From: an uncultured Lutimaribacter sp.
Lineage (GTDB): Bacteria > Pseudomonadota > Alphaproteobacteria > Rhodobacterales > Rhodobacteraceae
Assembly: GCA_913061505.1 (NCBI GenBank)
Contig: CAJXSO010000007.1
Coordinates: 20,987 to 84,986 of the forward strand
Length of the DNA stretch: 64,000 nt
Direction of reading: 5' to 3'
Shown here: in pieces, positions 46,178 to 55,757 of the stretch
Layout: every line of letters starts with the position of its first letter
Position numbering within the stretch: the first letter of the stretch is position 1
Made by a program: the position numbers and the translations under genes
Notes under the pieces: generated by a model
What the model was told of the DNA's origin: nothing
The model's input: only the letters and a program-made list of their open reading frames with translations
Database searches by the model: none

Positions 46178-46208
46178 CGCGTGTCTGTCTGCCTTGGGGC
46201 TGGTTTTG

Positions 46209-47543
46209 TCAACCCTGCCGCCCCTTTTCCAACCGCAGCCGGGCAAACCAGCTTAGGCGCTTTTTCAACTCGCGCTCGAAACCGCGCTCGACCGGCTGGT
46301 AGAACACGGGGCGCTTCATGCCATCGGGGAAATAGTTTTGCCCCGAAAACCCATCTTCTGCGTCGTGATCATAGGCGTAGCCCTGCCCATAGCCCTGGTC
46401 TTTCATCATCTGGGTGGGGGCGTTGAGAATGTGTTTGGGCGGTGGGGCGCTGCCGTGGCTGCGCGCGGCTGCGCGCGCGGCCTTGTAGGCGGCGTAGCCT
46501 GCATTGGATTTGGGCGCCAAGGCCAGATAAGTCACCGCTTGCGCCAGCGCCAATTCGCCCTCGGGGCTGCCCAGCCGCTCGTATGTTTCCCAGGCATGCA
46601 GGCAGATTGTTTGCGCCTGCGGGTCTGCCAGGCCGATATCTTCCACTGCCATCCGGGTGATGCGGCGCGCCAAATAGCGCGGGTCTTCGCCACCCTCTAA
46701 CATGCGCGCATACCAATAAAGCGCGGCATCCGGGTCGCTGCCGCGCACCGATTTGTGCAAGGCCGAGATCAGGTTGTAATGCGCATCGCCAGATTTGTCA
46801 TAGGCCGCCGCGCGGCGCATCAAACGCGTGCCCAGCTGGGTAGAGTTCAGCTTGCCATCCACCTGCCAGGCGGCCACCTGTTCCACCAAATTCAGCAGCG
46901 CGCGCCCATCGCCATCGGCCATTTCCAGCAACGCCTCGCGCGCCGCGCCATCCAGGGGCAGCGCCCGGCCCAATTCGCGTTCGGCCCGCTGAACCAAGCG
47001 CTCTAGATCGGCCAATTCCAGCCGCTTCAGCACCAAAACCTGCGCGCGCGACAAAACCGCCGCATTTAATTCAAAACTGGGGTTTTCTGTGGTGGCCCCC
47101 ACCAACAAGATGGTGCCATCCTCCATATAGGGCAGAAAACCGTCCTGCTGGGCTTTGTTAAAGCGGTGGATCTCATCCACAAACAGCAGCGTGCCCCGGC
47201 CCTGCGCATGGCGCAGGCGCGCAGCTTCGAACACTTTTTTCAAATCGGGCACGCCGGTGAAAATGGCGCTGATCTGCACAAAATGCCGGTCGGTTTGTTG
47301 CGCCAACAGCCGTGCGATGGTGGTTTTACCCACCCCCGGCGGCCCCCAAAATATGATCGAGCCCATCGCCCCCGAGGCCAGCATAACCCCCAAAGGCGCA
47401 TCAGCGCCAAGCACCTGCTCTTGCCCGATCACCTGATCCAGCGTTTGCGGGCGCAGCCGGTCGGCCAAGGGGCGGGGGCCAGATGTGGGGCTGGCACCAG
47501 ATGTCGGGCTGGCGCCTGGGCCTGTATCGAACAGATCCGCCAT
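46209..47543 (-). CDS. rarA: replication-associated recombination protein A (RarA/MgsA)
   Basis: A 444-residue AAA+ ATPase that acts at stalled replication forks. Walker A is GPPGVGKTT (67-75), Walker B LLFVDEIHRF, sensor 1 GATTENPSF. The C-terminal tetramerisation domain includes GKLNSTQLGTRLMRRAAAYDKSGDAHYNLISALHKSVRGSD in pattern. The N-terminus holds a doubled hexapeptide GASPTS from an 18-bp tandem repeat. It starts one base after the DegP stop. Confidence 0.94.
   Translation of the reverse strand: MADLFDTGPGASPTSGASPTSGPRPLADRLRPQTLDQVIGQEQVLGADAPLGVMLASGAMGSIIFWGPPGVGKTTIARLLAQQTDRHFVQISAIFTGVPDLKKVFEAARLRHAQGRGTLLFVDEIHRFNKAQQDGFLPYMEDGTILLVGATTENPSFELNAAVLSRAQVLVLKRLELADLERLVQRAERELGRALPLDGAAREALLEMADGDGRALLNLVEQVAAWQVDGKLNSTQLGTRLMRRAAAYDKSGDAHYNLISALHKSVRGSDPDAALYWYARMLEGGEDPRYLARRITRMAVEDIGLADPQAQTICLHAWETYERLGSPEGELALAQAVTYLALAPKSNAGYAAYKAARAAARSHGSAPPPKHILNAPTQMMKDQGYGQGYAYDHDAEDGFSGQNYFPDGMKRPVFYQPVERGFERELKKRLSWFARLRLEKGRQG
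47479..47514. repeat. 18-bp near-perfect tandem repeat inside rarA
   Basis: Two 18-base units (47479-47496, 47497-47514) differ at two positions and encode the doubled GASPTS near the RarA N-terminus, in the linker before the AAA+ domain. The unit is a multiple of three, so copy changes keep the frame. Confidence 0.8.
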
Positions 47544-47544
47544 G

Positions 47545-48933
47545 TTAGAGCCGTGCGCGCAGGCTAAGGCGCTGCTGGCCGCGCAGAATTTGCAGATCGA
47601 TCACCGCGCCGCGTTTTGCCAGCACCTGCGCCAGGCTGGCGCTGCTGGCCACCGCGCGGCCATTGGCCTGCACCACAATATCGCCCGGCTGCACCCCCAA
47701 CCGCGCCCCCAGCGGCCCCGGTTGGGCCACCATCACACCGCTGGCCTGCAGCGGCAGGCCAAATTCGGCAATCACGCCCGGGTTGATCGTTTCCACCACC
47801 AGCCCCGGCAGGGCGCTGTTTTCCCCCAGGCTGCGCCGGTCGCGGGCGGGGGTTTCGGGCGCTGAGGCCATATCTACGGCAAGCGTGCGCAGCACCCCGT
47901 CGCGCAGGCGGGTGATGGCTGCGCTTTGCCCCAGACCCGCCACTGACATACGAAACATCATCTCGGGCGGGGTGTTCACCGGCTGGCCATCAACCGCGGT
48001 CACGATGTCACCCACAGCAAACCCGGCCTTGGCAAAGGGGCTTTGGGGGTGCAGATCCACGATCAAAACGCCCTCGGGCACATCGGCGCCCATCGCGGTG
48101 GCGATATCTGCATCTACCGCTTGGCCCTGCATGCCGGCCCAGGGGCGCATAAACCGGCTTTGCCCTGCCTTGGCCTGGCGCATAAATTCGGCCACCAGAT
48201 TCGCCGGAATGGCAAAGCCAATGCCGTTTGATCCGCCCGAGCGTGTCAGGATCGAGGTATTCACCCCAATCAGCGCGCCATTCACATCAATCAGCGCACC
48301 GCCTGAATTACCGGGGTTAATGGCCGCGTCGGTCTGGATAAAATAGCCCCGCCCATTGCTGCCCGGCATCACCCCCGAGCGCGCAAGCCCCGAGATAATA
48401 CCACTGCTTACCGTCTGCCCCACCCCAAACGGGTTGCCAATGGCCAGCGCCAATTCGCCCACCTCGACAGTATCGCTGTTGCGCAAGGGCAAAAATGGCA
48501 GGGCACCCGCGCCTTGCAGCTGTAAAATCGCCAAATCGGCGCTTTCATCGGCCAAAACAACCTGCGCCCCAAATTCCCGCCTGTCGCTGAGCACCACGCG
48601 AATATCCGTGGCTTGGCCCACAACATGGTAATTCGAAACCACCAGCCCCTCGGCCGTCAGGATCACGCCCGAGCCAAGGCTGTTTTGCACCCTTGGCCGG
48701 GTTTCCCCGAAATCGCGGAACAGGCTGCCAAAAAACGGGTCGTTGCGAAATGGGCTGACGCGTTCGGCCACCACGCGCTTGGCGTAAATATTCACCACGG
48801 CAGGGGTGGCTTGGCGCACCAAGGGGGCGAAACCCAGCGCAATTTCCGCCCGGCTTTGGGGCACACGTGTGTCGGCAAGGGCAGGCAGGGAAAGATGGGA
48901 AAGGGCGATTGCCAGAAAGATGAAACGCAGCAT
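47545..48933 (-). CDS. periplasmic serine protease, Do/DegP family
   Basis: A 462-residue exported protease. A signal peptide (cut near residue 20, ALA-DTR) is followed by a trypsin-like domain with the triad H103 (SNYHVVG), D133 (ESADLAIL) and S210 (NPGNSGGAL). Two PDZ domains follow (about 265-355 and 370-460). The layout is that of DegP/DegQ, which degrade or refold misfolded envelope proteins. The start at 48933 has AGGAGG upstream. rarA follows by one base; a promoter-like sequence lies upstream at 48954-48982. Confidence 0.93.
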   Translation of the reverse strand: MLRFIFLAIALSHLSLPALADTRVPQSRAEIALGFAPLVRQATPAVVNIYAKRVVAERVSPFRNDPFFGSLFRDFGETRPRVQNSLGSGVILTAEGLVVSNYHVVGQATDIRVVLSDRREFGAQVVLADESADLAILQLQGAGALPFLPLRNSDTVEVGELALAIGNPFGVGQTVSSGIISGLARSGVMPGSNGRGYFIQTDAAINPGNSGGALIDVNGALIGVNTSILTRSGGSNGIGFAIPANLVAEFMRQAKAGQSRFMRPWAGMQGQAVDADIATAMGADVPEGVLIVDLHPQSPFAKAGFAVGDIVTAVDGQPVNTPPEMMFRMSVAGLGQSAAITRLRDGVLRTLAVDMASAPETPARDRRSLGENSALPGLVVETINPGVIAEFGLPLQASGVMVAQPGPLGARLGVQPGDIVVQANGRAVASSASLAQVLAKRGAVIDLQILRGQQRLSLRARL

Positions 48934-48953
48934 CTGGGCCTCCTTTGGCACAG

Positions 48954-48982
48954 CATATGTCCACCACGGGGGAGGAATGCAA
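48954..48982 (-). promoter_or_regulatory. possible sigma-70 promoter for the DegP operon
   Basis: On the minus strand TTGCAT (48977-48982) and CATATG (48954-48959) are separated by 17 bases, 21 bases upstream of the gene. It lies just after the rplQ terminator. Confidence 0.4.
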
Positions 48983-49010
48983 GCTTGGCGCGCAGATCTG
49001 TGACAGCACA

Positions 49011-49044
49011 AAAGAAAAGGCCCCGCTGCACGCAGCGAGGCCCC
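49011..49044 (-). terminator. intrinsic terminator after rplQ
   Basis: On the minus strand GGCCTCGCTGC and GCAGCGGGGCC (49019-49042) form a long stem with one G-U pair and a very short loop, followed by TTTTCTTTT. It closes the ribosomal protein cluster. Confidence 0.85.
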
Positions 49045-49064
49045 AAGCGGCATATTGCCTGCTT

Positions 49065-49484
49065 TTATTCTTCTGCGGCCTCTTCGGCGGCAACGCGGGC
49101 CTTATCGGCGGCGCCTTTGGCATCGACGTCGCGATCGACGAATTCGATGATGGCCATCGGTGCCATGTCGCCATAGCGGAAGCCAGCTTTCAGGATGCGA
49201 ATATAGCCACCCTGACGTGCGGCATAGCGCGGGCCCAGCACGTCGAACAGTTTTGCCACATAGGCATCTTGTTTCAGCTGCGAGGCGGCCTGGCGGCGTG
49301 CGTGCAGATCGCCACGTTTTGCCAGCGTGATCAGTTTTTCAACGATCGGGCGCAATTCTTTGGCCTTGGGCAGGGTGGTTTTGATCTGTTCATGTTCAAT
49401 CAACGAACCGGCCATGTTGGCCCACAGGGCCTTGCGGTGTTCATGGGTGCGGTTCAGGCGGCGGTATCCACGTGCGTGACGCAT
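49065..49484 (-). CDS. rplQ: 50S ribosomal protein L17
   Basis: A 139-residue ribosomal protein ([20 protein letters not shown] is the family start). The acidic, alanine-rich C-terminal tail after about residue 118 is an extension seen in alphaproteobacteria. It is the last gene of the cluster, 129 bases after rpoA, and is followed by a terminator. L17 lies near the peptide exit tunnel of the 50S subunit. Confidence 0.98.
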   Translation of the reverse strand: MRHARGYRRLNRTHEHRKALWANMAGSLIEHEQIKTTLPKAKELRPIVEKLITLAKRGDLHARRQAASQLKQDAYVAKLFDVLGPRYAARQGGYIRILKAGFRYGDMAPMAIIEFVDRDVDAKGAADKARVAAEEAAEE

Positions 49485-49613
49485 GGTAGTCTCCTTAGAT
49501 GTGTTTTTTTGCTTTGTCTGGCCACCCCTGCGTGAGGGCAGCTCTCCTTGGGGCCGGGGCCCGGGTTGTGTGGGGGGGCGTTACCGCCCTGCCCCGGGTT
49601 TTCCAAGACCGTC

Positions 49614-50630
49614 TTAGAACGAATCTTCGAATTTCTTTGCCAGATCTTCGATGTTGTCCGGCGGCCAATCCTCGACATCCATGCCAAGGTGCAAGCCCAT
49701 GCCAGACAGCACTTCTTTGATCTCGTTCAGCGATTTGCGGCCAAAGTTCGGGGTGCGCAGCATCTCGGCTTCGGTTTTCTGGATCAGATCGCCGATGTAG
49801 ACGATGTTGTCGTTCTTCAGACAGTTGGCCGAACGCACGGAAAGCTCCAGCTCGTCTACTTTTTTCAGCAGCAGCGGGTTGAATTCCAGACCATCGTCAT
49901 CGTCTTGACGCGATGCGCTTTCGGGCTCGTCGAAGTTCACGAAGATCGACAGCTGGTCTTGCAGAATGCGTGCGGCATAGGCCACGGCATCTTCGGGCGA
50001 AACCGACCCATCGGTTTCAACGCGCAATGTCAGCTTGTCATAATCCAGCACCTGGCCTTCGCGGGTAGGCTGAACGTCATACGACACTTTTTTCACGGGC
50101 GAATAGATGGCATCGATCGGGATCAGGCCAATCGGCGCATCTTCGGGGCGGTTTTTATCAGCTGCAACATAGCCCTTGCCGGTGTTAACCGTCAGTTCCA
50201 TGTAAACATCTGCGCCTTCGTCCAAGTGGCAGATCACGTGATCTTTGTTCAAGATCTCGATGCCGGCGCTGTCGCTGATGTCACCCGCGGTCACAACACC
50301 GGGGCCTTTGGCATTGATCGAAAGGCGCTTGGGCCCTTCCACTTCCATGCGCAGCGCAACCTGTTTCAGGTTCAGCACGATGTCGGTGACATCTTCGCGC
50401 ACGCCAGCAACGCTGGAGAATTCATGCAGGACATTGTCGATCTGAACGCTGGTGATAGCGGCGCCTTGCAGCGACGACAGCAAAACGCGGCGCAGTGCGT
50501 TGCCCAGTGTCAGGCCAAAACCGCGCTCTAGCGGCTCGGCAACGACGGTGGCTTGGCGCGTCGGGTCATTGCCCGGACGAACATCAAGTTGGTTGGGCTT
50601 AATCAGCTCGGCCCAATTCTTATGGATCAT
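49614..50630 (-). CDS. rpoA: DNA-directed RNA polymerase subunit alpha
   Basis: A 338-residue subunit that nucleates RNA polymerase assembly. The N-terminal domain has the dimer motif [23 protein letters not shown]. The C-terminal domain (from about 250: [24 protein letters not shown]) contacts UP elements and activators. The ATG at 50630 has GGAGGGACG upstream. A hairpin without a U-run lies between rpsK and this gene. Confidence 0.98.
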   Translation of the reverse strand: MIHKNWAELIKPNQLDVRPGNDPTRQATVVAEPLERGFGLTLGNALRRVLLSSLQGAAITSVQIDNVLHEFSSVAGVREDVTDIVLNLKQVALRMEVEGPKRLSINAKGPGVVTAGDISDSAGIEILNKDHVICHLDEGADVYMELTVNTGKGYVAADKNRPEDAPIGLIPIDAIYSPVKKVSYDVQPTREGQVLDYDKLTLRVETDGSVSPEDAVAYAARILQDQLSIFVNFDEPESASRQDDDDGLEFNPLLLKKVDELELSVRSANCLKNDNIVYIGDLIQKTEAEMLRTPNFGRKSLNEIKEVLSGMGLHLGMDVEDWPPDNIEDLAKKFEDSF

Positions 50631-50698
50631 GCGTCCCTCCATTCCTGTCTTTGCCCCATGTCCAATAGGCAACAGACGCCCGAGGTTGAAATGACGTA

Positions 50699-50728
50699 CC
50701 GGGGCCGTGCAAACGTGCACAGCCCCGG
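50699..50728 (-). promoter_or_regulatory. hairpin in the rpoA leader
   Basis: CCGGGGC (50699-50705) pairs with GCCCCGG (50722-50728), and GTGCA (50707-50711) with TGCAC (50716-50720), giving a 12-bp stem with one mismatch and an AACG tetraloop. No T-run follows on the minus strand, so it is unlikely to terminate and may be a control or processing site. Confidence 0.55.
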
Positions 50729-50743
50729 TGTTCGTTTTTTAGA

Positions 50744-51136
50744 TCAGACGCGGCGGCGCTTTGGCGGGCGGCAGCCGTTGTGCGCGATCGGGGTTACATC
50801 ACGGATCGAGGTGATGTTGAAACCGATGGCAGCCAGCGCGCGCAGGGCCGATTCACGGCCCGAACCGGGGCCTTGCACTTCGACTTCCAGCGACTTTACG
50901 CCATGGTCTTGCGCCTTGCGGCCCGCGTCTTCGGCGGCCAGCTGGGCGGCATAGGGCGTGGATTTCCGCGACCCTTTAAAGCCCATGGTGCCAGCGGACG
51001 ACCACGAAATCGCGTTGCCCTGCACATCCGAGATCAGGATCTTGGTGTTATTGAAGCTGGAATTCACATGCGCAACGCCAGTTGCGATGTTCTTGGAGAC
51101 CTTTTTCTTGCCCCCACGGCGGGTATCACGTGCCAT
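50744..51136 (-). CDS. rpsK: 30S ribosomal protein S11
   Basis: A 130-residue protein with the S11 motifs [22 protein letters not shown] and [21 protein letters not shown] at the C-terminus. S11 binds 16S rRNA on the platform near the mRNA exit. It follows rpsM by 15 bases. Confidence 0.98.
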   Translation of the reverse strand: MARDTRRGGKKKVSKNIATGVAHVNSSFNNTKILISDVQGNAISWSSAGTMGFKGSRKSTPYAAQLAAEDAGRKAQDHGVKSLEVEVQGPGSGRESALRALAAIGFNITSIRDVTPIAHNGCRPPKRRRV

Positions 51137-51151
51137 TGTTGCGAAACTCCC

Positions 51152-51520
51152 TTATTTCTTCTTGCCGGCGATCGGCTTCGCCGGGCCCTTACGGGTGCGG
51201 GCGTTGGTGTGCGTACGCTGACCGCGCACAGGGAGGTTGCGGCGATGGCGCAGGCCGCGGTAGCAGCCAAGATCCATCAGGCGCTTGATGTTCATCTGAA
51301 CTTCGCGGCGCAGGTCACCTTCGACGGTGAAATTTGCGTCGATATGTTCGCGAATTGCCAGAACTTCGGCGTCGCTCAGCTCGTTCACACGGCGGGCGGC
51401 GTCGATGCCAACGGCTTCACAGATGGATTTGGCAGACGAGGGGCCAATTCCGGTGATGTAAGTAAGGGCGATTGGTACCCGCTTTGCAGTGGGGATATTC
51501 ACGCCGGCGATACGTGCCAC
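51152..51520 (-). CDS. rpsM: 30S ribosomal protein S13
   Basis: A 122-residue protein ([20 protein letters not shown]) that contacts the 50S subunit and the P-site tRNA. The start codon is GTG at 51520, nine bases after AAAGGA, and not ATG as in its neighbours. It follows a 300-base structured gap after adk. Confidence 0.97.
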   Translation of the reverse strand: MARIAGVNIPTAKRVPIALTYITGIGPSSAKSICEAVGIDAARRVNELSDAEVLAIREHIDANFTVEGDLRREVQMNIKRLMDLGCYRGLRHRRNLPVRGQRTHTNARTRKGPAKPIAGKKK

Positions 51521-51820
51521 GTTATATTTCCTTTCGTTGCGGTTCCGTAGCTCCAGAACCTTTTTTCACAACGTTAGCCCGCTGGCAGATCACCTGCGGG
51601 CCTCGGCTGAATGAGACTGTTTTTGGTGTTTGGGCCAAATGGCCGGTCACACCGATTCCCGGATGGGATGCGGTGGCTTAGATGGGTTTGCCGTGCCAGT
51701 CAACCCCCGCACAATATCAAAGGTGTGAGCACCCGGGTTTTGCCCAAAAACACACCCCGCACCCCCCGTATTTCGGGGCGCTTTCAAGGCCTTGGCACGC
51801 TGTGGCGCAGCCCCCGGGGC
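51521..51820 (-). promoter_or_regulatory. 300-base gap between adk and rpsM: candidate promoter and structured leader
   Basis: No gene is visible on either strand. On the minus strand TTGACT (51698-51703) is followed after 17 bases by TAAGCC (51675-51680), a promoter with a good -35 and a poor -10. Downstream of it are three stems: GGCCA/TGGCC at 51633-51644, GCCCGC/GCGGGC at 51577-51601, and GGTTCTG/CGGAACC at 51541-51560, the last about 20 bases before the GTG start. A GC-rich CCCCG/CGGGG stem lies nearer to adk. Confidence 0.45.
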
Positions 51821-52465
51821 TTAGCCAAGAATCGCCGCAATTTCGGCGCGCACGTCGTCGATATCGGCCAGGCCATCCACCGAGGACAATTGCCCCTTGG
51901 CGTAGTAATAGCCAATCAGCGGCGATGTTTTCTTGTAATATTCCATCAAGCGCTGTTTCAGGCTGTCGGCATTGTCGTCGGCGCGGCGTTTGAATTCGGC
52001 GCTGGTGCCACAGCTGGTGCACACACCATCAGCGGGAATTGGCTTGGTTTCGTCGTTATACACCTCGCCGCAATTTCCGCAGGTGGACCGGGCAGTGATA
52101 CGCGCAACCAAAGCTGCGTCATCCACTTGCATCTCGATCACAGCATCCAGCGTTTCGCCTGTCTCGTCCAGCAGCTGGGCCAGCGCATCGGCCTGTTTCA
52201 GCGTGCGGGGGAAACCATCGAAGATAAAGCCGCCGCGCTTGTCGCCTGCCAGCTTTTCGCGGATCAGGCCGATCACGATCTCATCTGTCACCAGATCGCC
52301 GCGCGCCATGACATCGGCCACAATGCGGCCCATCTCGCTGCCGCTGTCTTTGGCCTCGCGCAGCATGTCGCCGGTCGACAGCTGGATCATATCGCGCCCA
52401 TCCACCAAAATGCGCGCTTGCGTGCCTTTGCCCGCCCCCGGCGGCCCCAGAAGAATAATGTTCAT
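51821..52465 (-). CDS. adk: adenylate kinase
   Basis: A 214-residue enzyme that interconverts ATP, AMP and ADP. P-loop [10 protein letters not shown] (7-16), AMP-binding GFPRT, and a long LID with four cysteines (C129, C132, C149, C152) that should bind zinc, as in Gram-positive and some alphaproteobacterial enzymes. It overlaps secY by four bases (ATGA). Confidence 0.97.
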   Translation of the reverse strand: MNIILLGPPGAGKGTQARILVDGRDMIQLSTGDMLREAKDSGSEMGRIVADVMARGDLVTDEIVIGLIREKLAGDKRGGFIFDGFPRTLKQADALAQLLDETGETLDAVIEMQVDDAALVARITARSTCGNCGEVYNDETKPIPADGVCTSCGTSAEFKRRADDNADSLKQRLMEYYKKTSPLIGYYYAKGQLSSVDGLADIDDVRAEIAAILG

Positions 52466-53826
52466 CGGCGCGTTACCCCTTTTGTTGTTGCGCGCTTCTT
52501 GCCCTTGCCACGCAGTTGCGAGCGCTCGATCAGCCCTTCGTATTGATGGGCCATCAAATGGCTTTGCACCTGCTGGATCGTATCCATCGTCACCGAAACC
52601 ACGATCAAAACCGAGGTGCCGCCAAAGTAGAACGGAATGGAAAGCTGGCTGCGCAGAATTTCAGGCAGCAGGCACACGCCTGCCAAATAAAGCGAGCCGA
52701 TCACCAGCACCCGATTCACCACATATTCCAGATAATCGGCGGTTTTCTTGCCGGGGCGAATGCCTGGGATAAACCCGTTTTGGTTTTTCAGGTTATCGGC
52801 CACTTCATCGGGCTTAAACGCCACGTTGAACGTGTAGAAATAGGCAAAAAACACGATCATGCCGGTGAAAAACGCCAGATACAGCGGCTGGCCCGGGCCG
52901 AAATAGGCCATGATGGTCGACATAATCGGGTTTGTCTGCGCGCCCGAGAATGTGGAAATCGTGGTGGGCAACAGCAAAAGCGAGCTGGCGAAAATGGCCG
53001 GGATCACGCCTGCGGGGTTCACCTTGACCGGCAAATGCGACGAGCCGCCATCATACACCTTCATGCCCACTTGGCGGCGGGGGTATTGGATGTGGATCTT
53101 GCGCAAGGCGCGTTCCATGAACACCACAAAGGCAATCGTGACAATCACCATCAAGATCACGCCCACAATCACCGCGGGGCTGATCGCGCCCGACCGGCCC
53201 TGGCTAAAGAACTGCGCCAGTGCGGCCGGCAATTCGGCCACGATGCCAACAAAAATGATCAACGAGATGCCATTGCCAATGCCACGGGCGGTGATCTGTT
53301 CGCCCACCCACATCAGAAACATCGTGCCGCCCACCAGCGTAATCACGCAAGATGCGCGGAAAAACAGCCCAGGGTCGGTCACAAGATCGCCCGCCTCTAG
53401 GCTGACGGCCAGGCCATAGGCCTGCAAGGTGGCCAAAAACACCGTGCCGTAGCGGGTGTATTGGTTCATTTTCTTGCGGCCCTGTTCGCCCTCTTTTTTC
53501 AGCTGCTCTAGCGCCGGCACCATCGAGGCCAGCAGCTGCACAATGATCGAGGCCGAAATATAGGGCATGATACCCAGGGCAAAGATGCCCATCCGCCCCA
53601 GCGCACCGCCGGTGAACATTGACAAAATGCCACCCAGCCCGGCGGCAGCACCTTGCATGAAATCGCGCAGTGCTTGGCCGTCGATGCCGGGCACTGGGAT
53701 AAACGTGCCAAGGCGGTAGACGATCAGCAAGCCAAGCGTAAACAAAATACGGTGGCGTAGATCGGTTGCTTTGCCAAACGCGGCCCAGCTTGAATTCGCG
53801 GCCATTGATTCTACTGCGGATACCAT
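52462..53826 (-). CDS. secY: preprotein translocase subunit SecY
   Basis: A 454-residue, ten-helix channel of the Sec translocon. Family motifs are [27 protein letters not shown] and [14 protein letters not shown]. The ATG at 53826 was chosen over an ATG six codons upstream because the latter has no ribosome binding site. The leader contains two strong hairpins. Confidence 0.97.
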   Translation of the reverse strand: MVSAVESMAANSSWAAFGKATDLRHRILFTLGLLIVYRLGTFIPVPGIDGQALRDFMQGAAAGLGGILSMFTGGALGRMGIFALGIMPYISASIIVQLLASMVPALEQLKKEGEQGRKKMNQYTRYGTVFLATLQAYGLAVSLEAGDLVTDPGLFFRASCVITLVGGTMFLMWVGEQITARGIGNGISLIIFVGIVAELPAALAQFFSQGRSGAISPAVIVGVILMVIVTIAFVVFMERALRKIHIQYPRRQVGMKVYDGGSSHLPVKVNPAGVIPAIFASSLLLLPTTISTFSGAQTNPIMSTIMAYFGPGQPLYLAFFTGMIVFFAYFYTFNVAFKPDEVADNLKNQNGFIPGIRPGKKTADYLEYVVNRVLVIGSLYLAGVCLLPEILRSQLSIPFYFGGTSVLIVVSVTMDTIQQVQSHLMAHQYEGLIERSQLRGKGKKRATTKGVTRR

Positions 53827-53848
53827 GCGCGGTCTCTCTTTCATGCGA

Positions 53849-53926
53849 ACGCCGCCAAGAGCGTTTTCCGGCTCTGGCGGCGTATCAGGAAAACTTGGCT
53901 GATATGTAAGCGGCGAAAGCGCCGCT
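53849..53926 (-). promoter_or_regulatory. two hairpins between rplO and secY
   Basis: The first on the minus strand is AGCGGCG/CGCCGCT (53909-53926) with a four-base loop, ten bases after the rplO stop. The second pairs 53849-53862 with 53871-53883: 13 bp with a one-base bulge, ending about 22 bases before the secY start. No T-run follows either. Position suggests control of secY translation or mRNA processing. Confidence 0.55.
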
Positions 53927-53935
53927 CACAACCAG

Positions 53936-54409
53936 TTATTCAGCCGCAGCCGCCGCGGTAACTTTCAGCGAACCGCCGGCTTTCTCAACGGCCTCAACAG
54001 CGGCCTTCGACGCGCCGGTGACTTCGATGTTCAGCTTTGCGGTGATGTCACCTTTGGCCAGGATGCGGATGCCGTCATGCTTGCGGCGGGTCACACCGGC
54101 TGCGATGATTGCGTCTTCGGTGATGGTTGCCGATGCGTCCAGCTTGCCGGCTTCGACGAATTTCTGGATCAGGCCCAGGTTGACGGCGGCAAATTTCTTG
54201 CGGTTGGGCTTGTTAAAGCCACGCTTGGGCAGACGCTGGTAGAGGGGCATCTGGCCACCTTCGTAGCCCTTGATCGCCACACCCGAACGCGATTTCTGGC
54301 CCTTGATACCACGGCCACCGGTTTTGCCCTTGCCCGAACCCGGGCCGCGGCCAACGCGCATGCGTTTCTTGGTGGCGCCTTCGTTGTCGCGCAGTTCATT
54401 CAGTTTCAT
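53936..54409 (-). CDS. rplO: 50S ribosomal protein L15
   Basis: A 157-residue protein ([20 protein letters not shown]) with the glycine-rich [22 protein letters not shown] region that threads into 23S rRNA. The start at 54409 has AGGAGAAG upstream. It follows a terminator and a promoter-like sequence, so it probably begins its own transcription unit with secY and adk. Confidence 0.97.
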   Translation of the reverse strand: MKLNELRDNEGATKKRMRVGRGPGSGKGKTGGRGIKGQKSRSGVAIKGYEGGQMPLYQRLPKRGFNKPNRKKFAAVNLGLIQKFVEAGKLDASATITEDAIIAAGVTRRKHDGIRILAKGDITAKLNIEVTGASKAAVEAVEKAGGSLKVTAAAAAE

Positions 54410-54504
54410 ATCGCTTCTCCTAAGCCGGAACTGACCCCGAAGCGGTTTGGTCAGACGCGGCGTTTCTTGGTTTTTGATTCCGTGGCACGGATGGCCACCG
54501 GGGG

Positions 54505-54533
54505 CGTATAGCGCCAAGGCGTAAGCGGTGCAA
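54505..54533 (-). promoter_or_regulatory. candidate sigma-70 promoter for rplO-secY-adk
   Basis: On the minus strand TTGCAC (54528-54533) and TATACG (54505-54510) are separated by exactly 17 bases and lie 25 bases after the hairpin at 54558-54588. The transcript would have a leader of about 90 bases. Confidence 0.6.
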
Positions 54534-54557
54534 GCCCCTGCCCCGGCCCCCCAAAGC

Positions 54558-54588
54558 AAAACGCCCCCGGGTGTGCCGGGGGCGTTTT
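54558..54588 (-). terminator. intrinsic terminator between rpmD and rplO
   Basis: AAAACGCCCCCGG (54558-54570) and CCGGGGGCGTTTT (54576-54588) are a perfect 13-bp inverted repeat with a five-base loop and T-runs on both strands. It lies 28 bases after the rpmD stop, inside the ribosomal cluster. Confidence 0.8.
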
Positions 54589-54615
54589 TATCTCTGTCAC
54601 GTCAGGCCAGTGGCC

Positions 54616-54804
54616 TTAGCCGCGCTCTTCGATGATCTCGACCAGATGCGGGATCTTGCGAACCATGCCGCGGACCGAAGGGGTATCTTCCAGTTCGCGG
54701 GTCTTGTGCATCTTGTTCAGGCCCAGACCGATCAGGATCTGGCGCTGCACGGCGGGGCGGCGAATCGGCGAACCGATTTGCTTTACAACAATGGTTTTCG
54801 CCAT
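54616..54804 (-). CDS. rpmD: 50S ribosomal protein L30
   Basis: A 62-residue protein ([22 protein letters not shown]) of the short bacterial L30 type. It is the last gene before a terminator and follows rpsE by three bases. Confidence 0.97.
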   Translation of the reverse strand: MAKTIVVKQIGSPIRRPAVQRQILIGLGLNKMHKTRELEDTPSVRGMVRKIPHLVEIIEERG

Positions 54805-54807
54805 GGC

Positions 54808-55374
54808 TTATGCCTCCTCTGCAACAGCGGCTGCTGCATCGTCACGCTTGGGCAGGATATCTGCCACCTTCTTGCCGCGGCGCTGCGCGACCAGACGGGG
54901 GCTGGTTTCCTTTTTCAAGCCATCCAGCGTGGCGCGGATCATGTTATAGGGGTTCTGCGAGCCGATCGACTTCGACACAACGTCCTTAACGCCCAGCATT
55001 TCGAAAACTGCGCGCATCGGACCACCGGCGATGATGCCGGTCCCTTCCGGTGCGGTGCGCATCACGACGCGGCCGGCGCCATGGCGACCTTCCATATCGT
55101 GGTGCAGCGTGCGGCCTTCGCGCAGCGCAACGCGGAACATGTTGCGCTTTGCTTGCTCGGTGGCTTTGCGGATGGCTTCGGGCACTTCTTTCGCCTTACC
55201 CTTGCCAAAACCCACGCGGCCTTTCTGATCGCCCACAACCACCAACGCGGCAAAGCCAAAACGCTTACCACCTTTAACGGTTTTGGACACGCGGTTGATC
55301 GCTACGAGACGATCGGCGAATTCCGGTGCTTCGTCGCGCTCGCGACGGTCACGGCGGTTATCTTCTCTTGCCAT
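54808..55374 (-). CDS. rpsE: 30S ribosomal protein S5
   Basis: A 188-residue protein with the double-stranded RNA-binding region [23 protein letters not shown] and [13 protein letters not shown]5 takes part in decoding fidelity and mRNA unwinding. It has a charged N-terminus ([11 protein letters not shown]) and an alanine-rich tail. Confidence 0.98.
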   Translation of the reverse strand: MAREDNRRDRRERDEAPEFADRLVAINRVSKTVKGGKRFGFAALVVVGDQKGRVGFGKGKAKEVPEAIRKATEQAKRNMFRVALREGRTLHHDMEGRHGAGRVVMRTAPEGTGIIAGGPMRAVFEMLGVKDVVSKSIGSQNPYNMIRATLDGLKKETSPRLVAQRRGKKVADILPKRDDAAAAVAEEA

Positions 55375-55386
55375 TCTCTCGTCTCC

Positions 55387-55746
55387 TTAGAACTTCAAGC
55401 CGCCTTCACGCGCAGCGTCGGCCAATGCCTTCACCTTGCCATGAAAGAGGAAGCCACCACGGTCGAAGTAGCATTCTTCGACACCAGCTTTTTTGGCGCG
55501 CTCGGCCAAAGCCGCGCCCACCTTTGCAGCTGCTTCGACGTTGTTCTTGCCAACCACGCCCAGATCTTTTTCCAGGCTCGAGGCAGCTGCCAGGGTAACA
55601 CCCTGCACATCGTCGATCAGCTGGCAGCTGATGTTTTTGTTGCTGCGATGAACCGAAAGACGAATGCGGCCTGCATTCACCTTCCGAAGTTTGTTCCGGA
55701 CGCGCAAGCGGCGCTTCAGGAACAGGGTACGTTTGCTGTTTGCCAT
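55387..55746 (-). CDS. rplR: 50S ribosomal protein L18
   Basis: A 119-residue 5S rRNA-binding protein. [18 protein letters not shown] and the C-terminal [24 protein letters not shown] are family motifs. It lies 12 bases before rpsE and 11 after rplF. Confidence 0.98.
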   Translation of the reverse strand: MANSKRTLFLKRRLRVRNKLRKVNAGRIRLSVHRSNKNISCQLIDDVQGVTLAAASSLEKDLGVVGKNNVEAAAKVGAALAERAKKAGVEECYFDRGGFLFHGKVKALADAAREGGLKF

Positions 55747-55757
55747 CTGTCGCGTCC

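Noticed and set aside
46178..46208. Fluoride riboswitch upstream of crcB
   Set aside because: Only 31 bases separate rarA and crcB, too short for the riboswitch, and no matching conserved sequence is seen.
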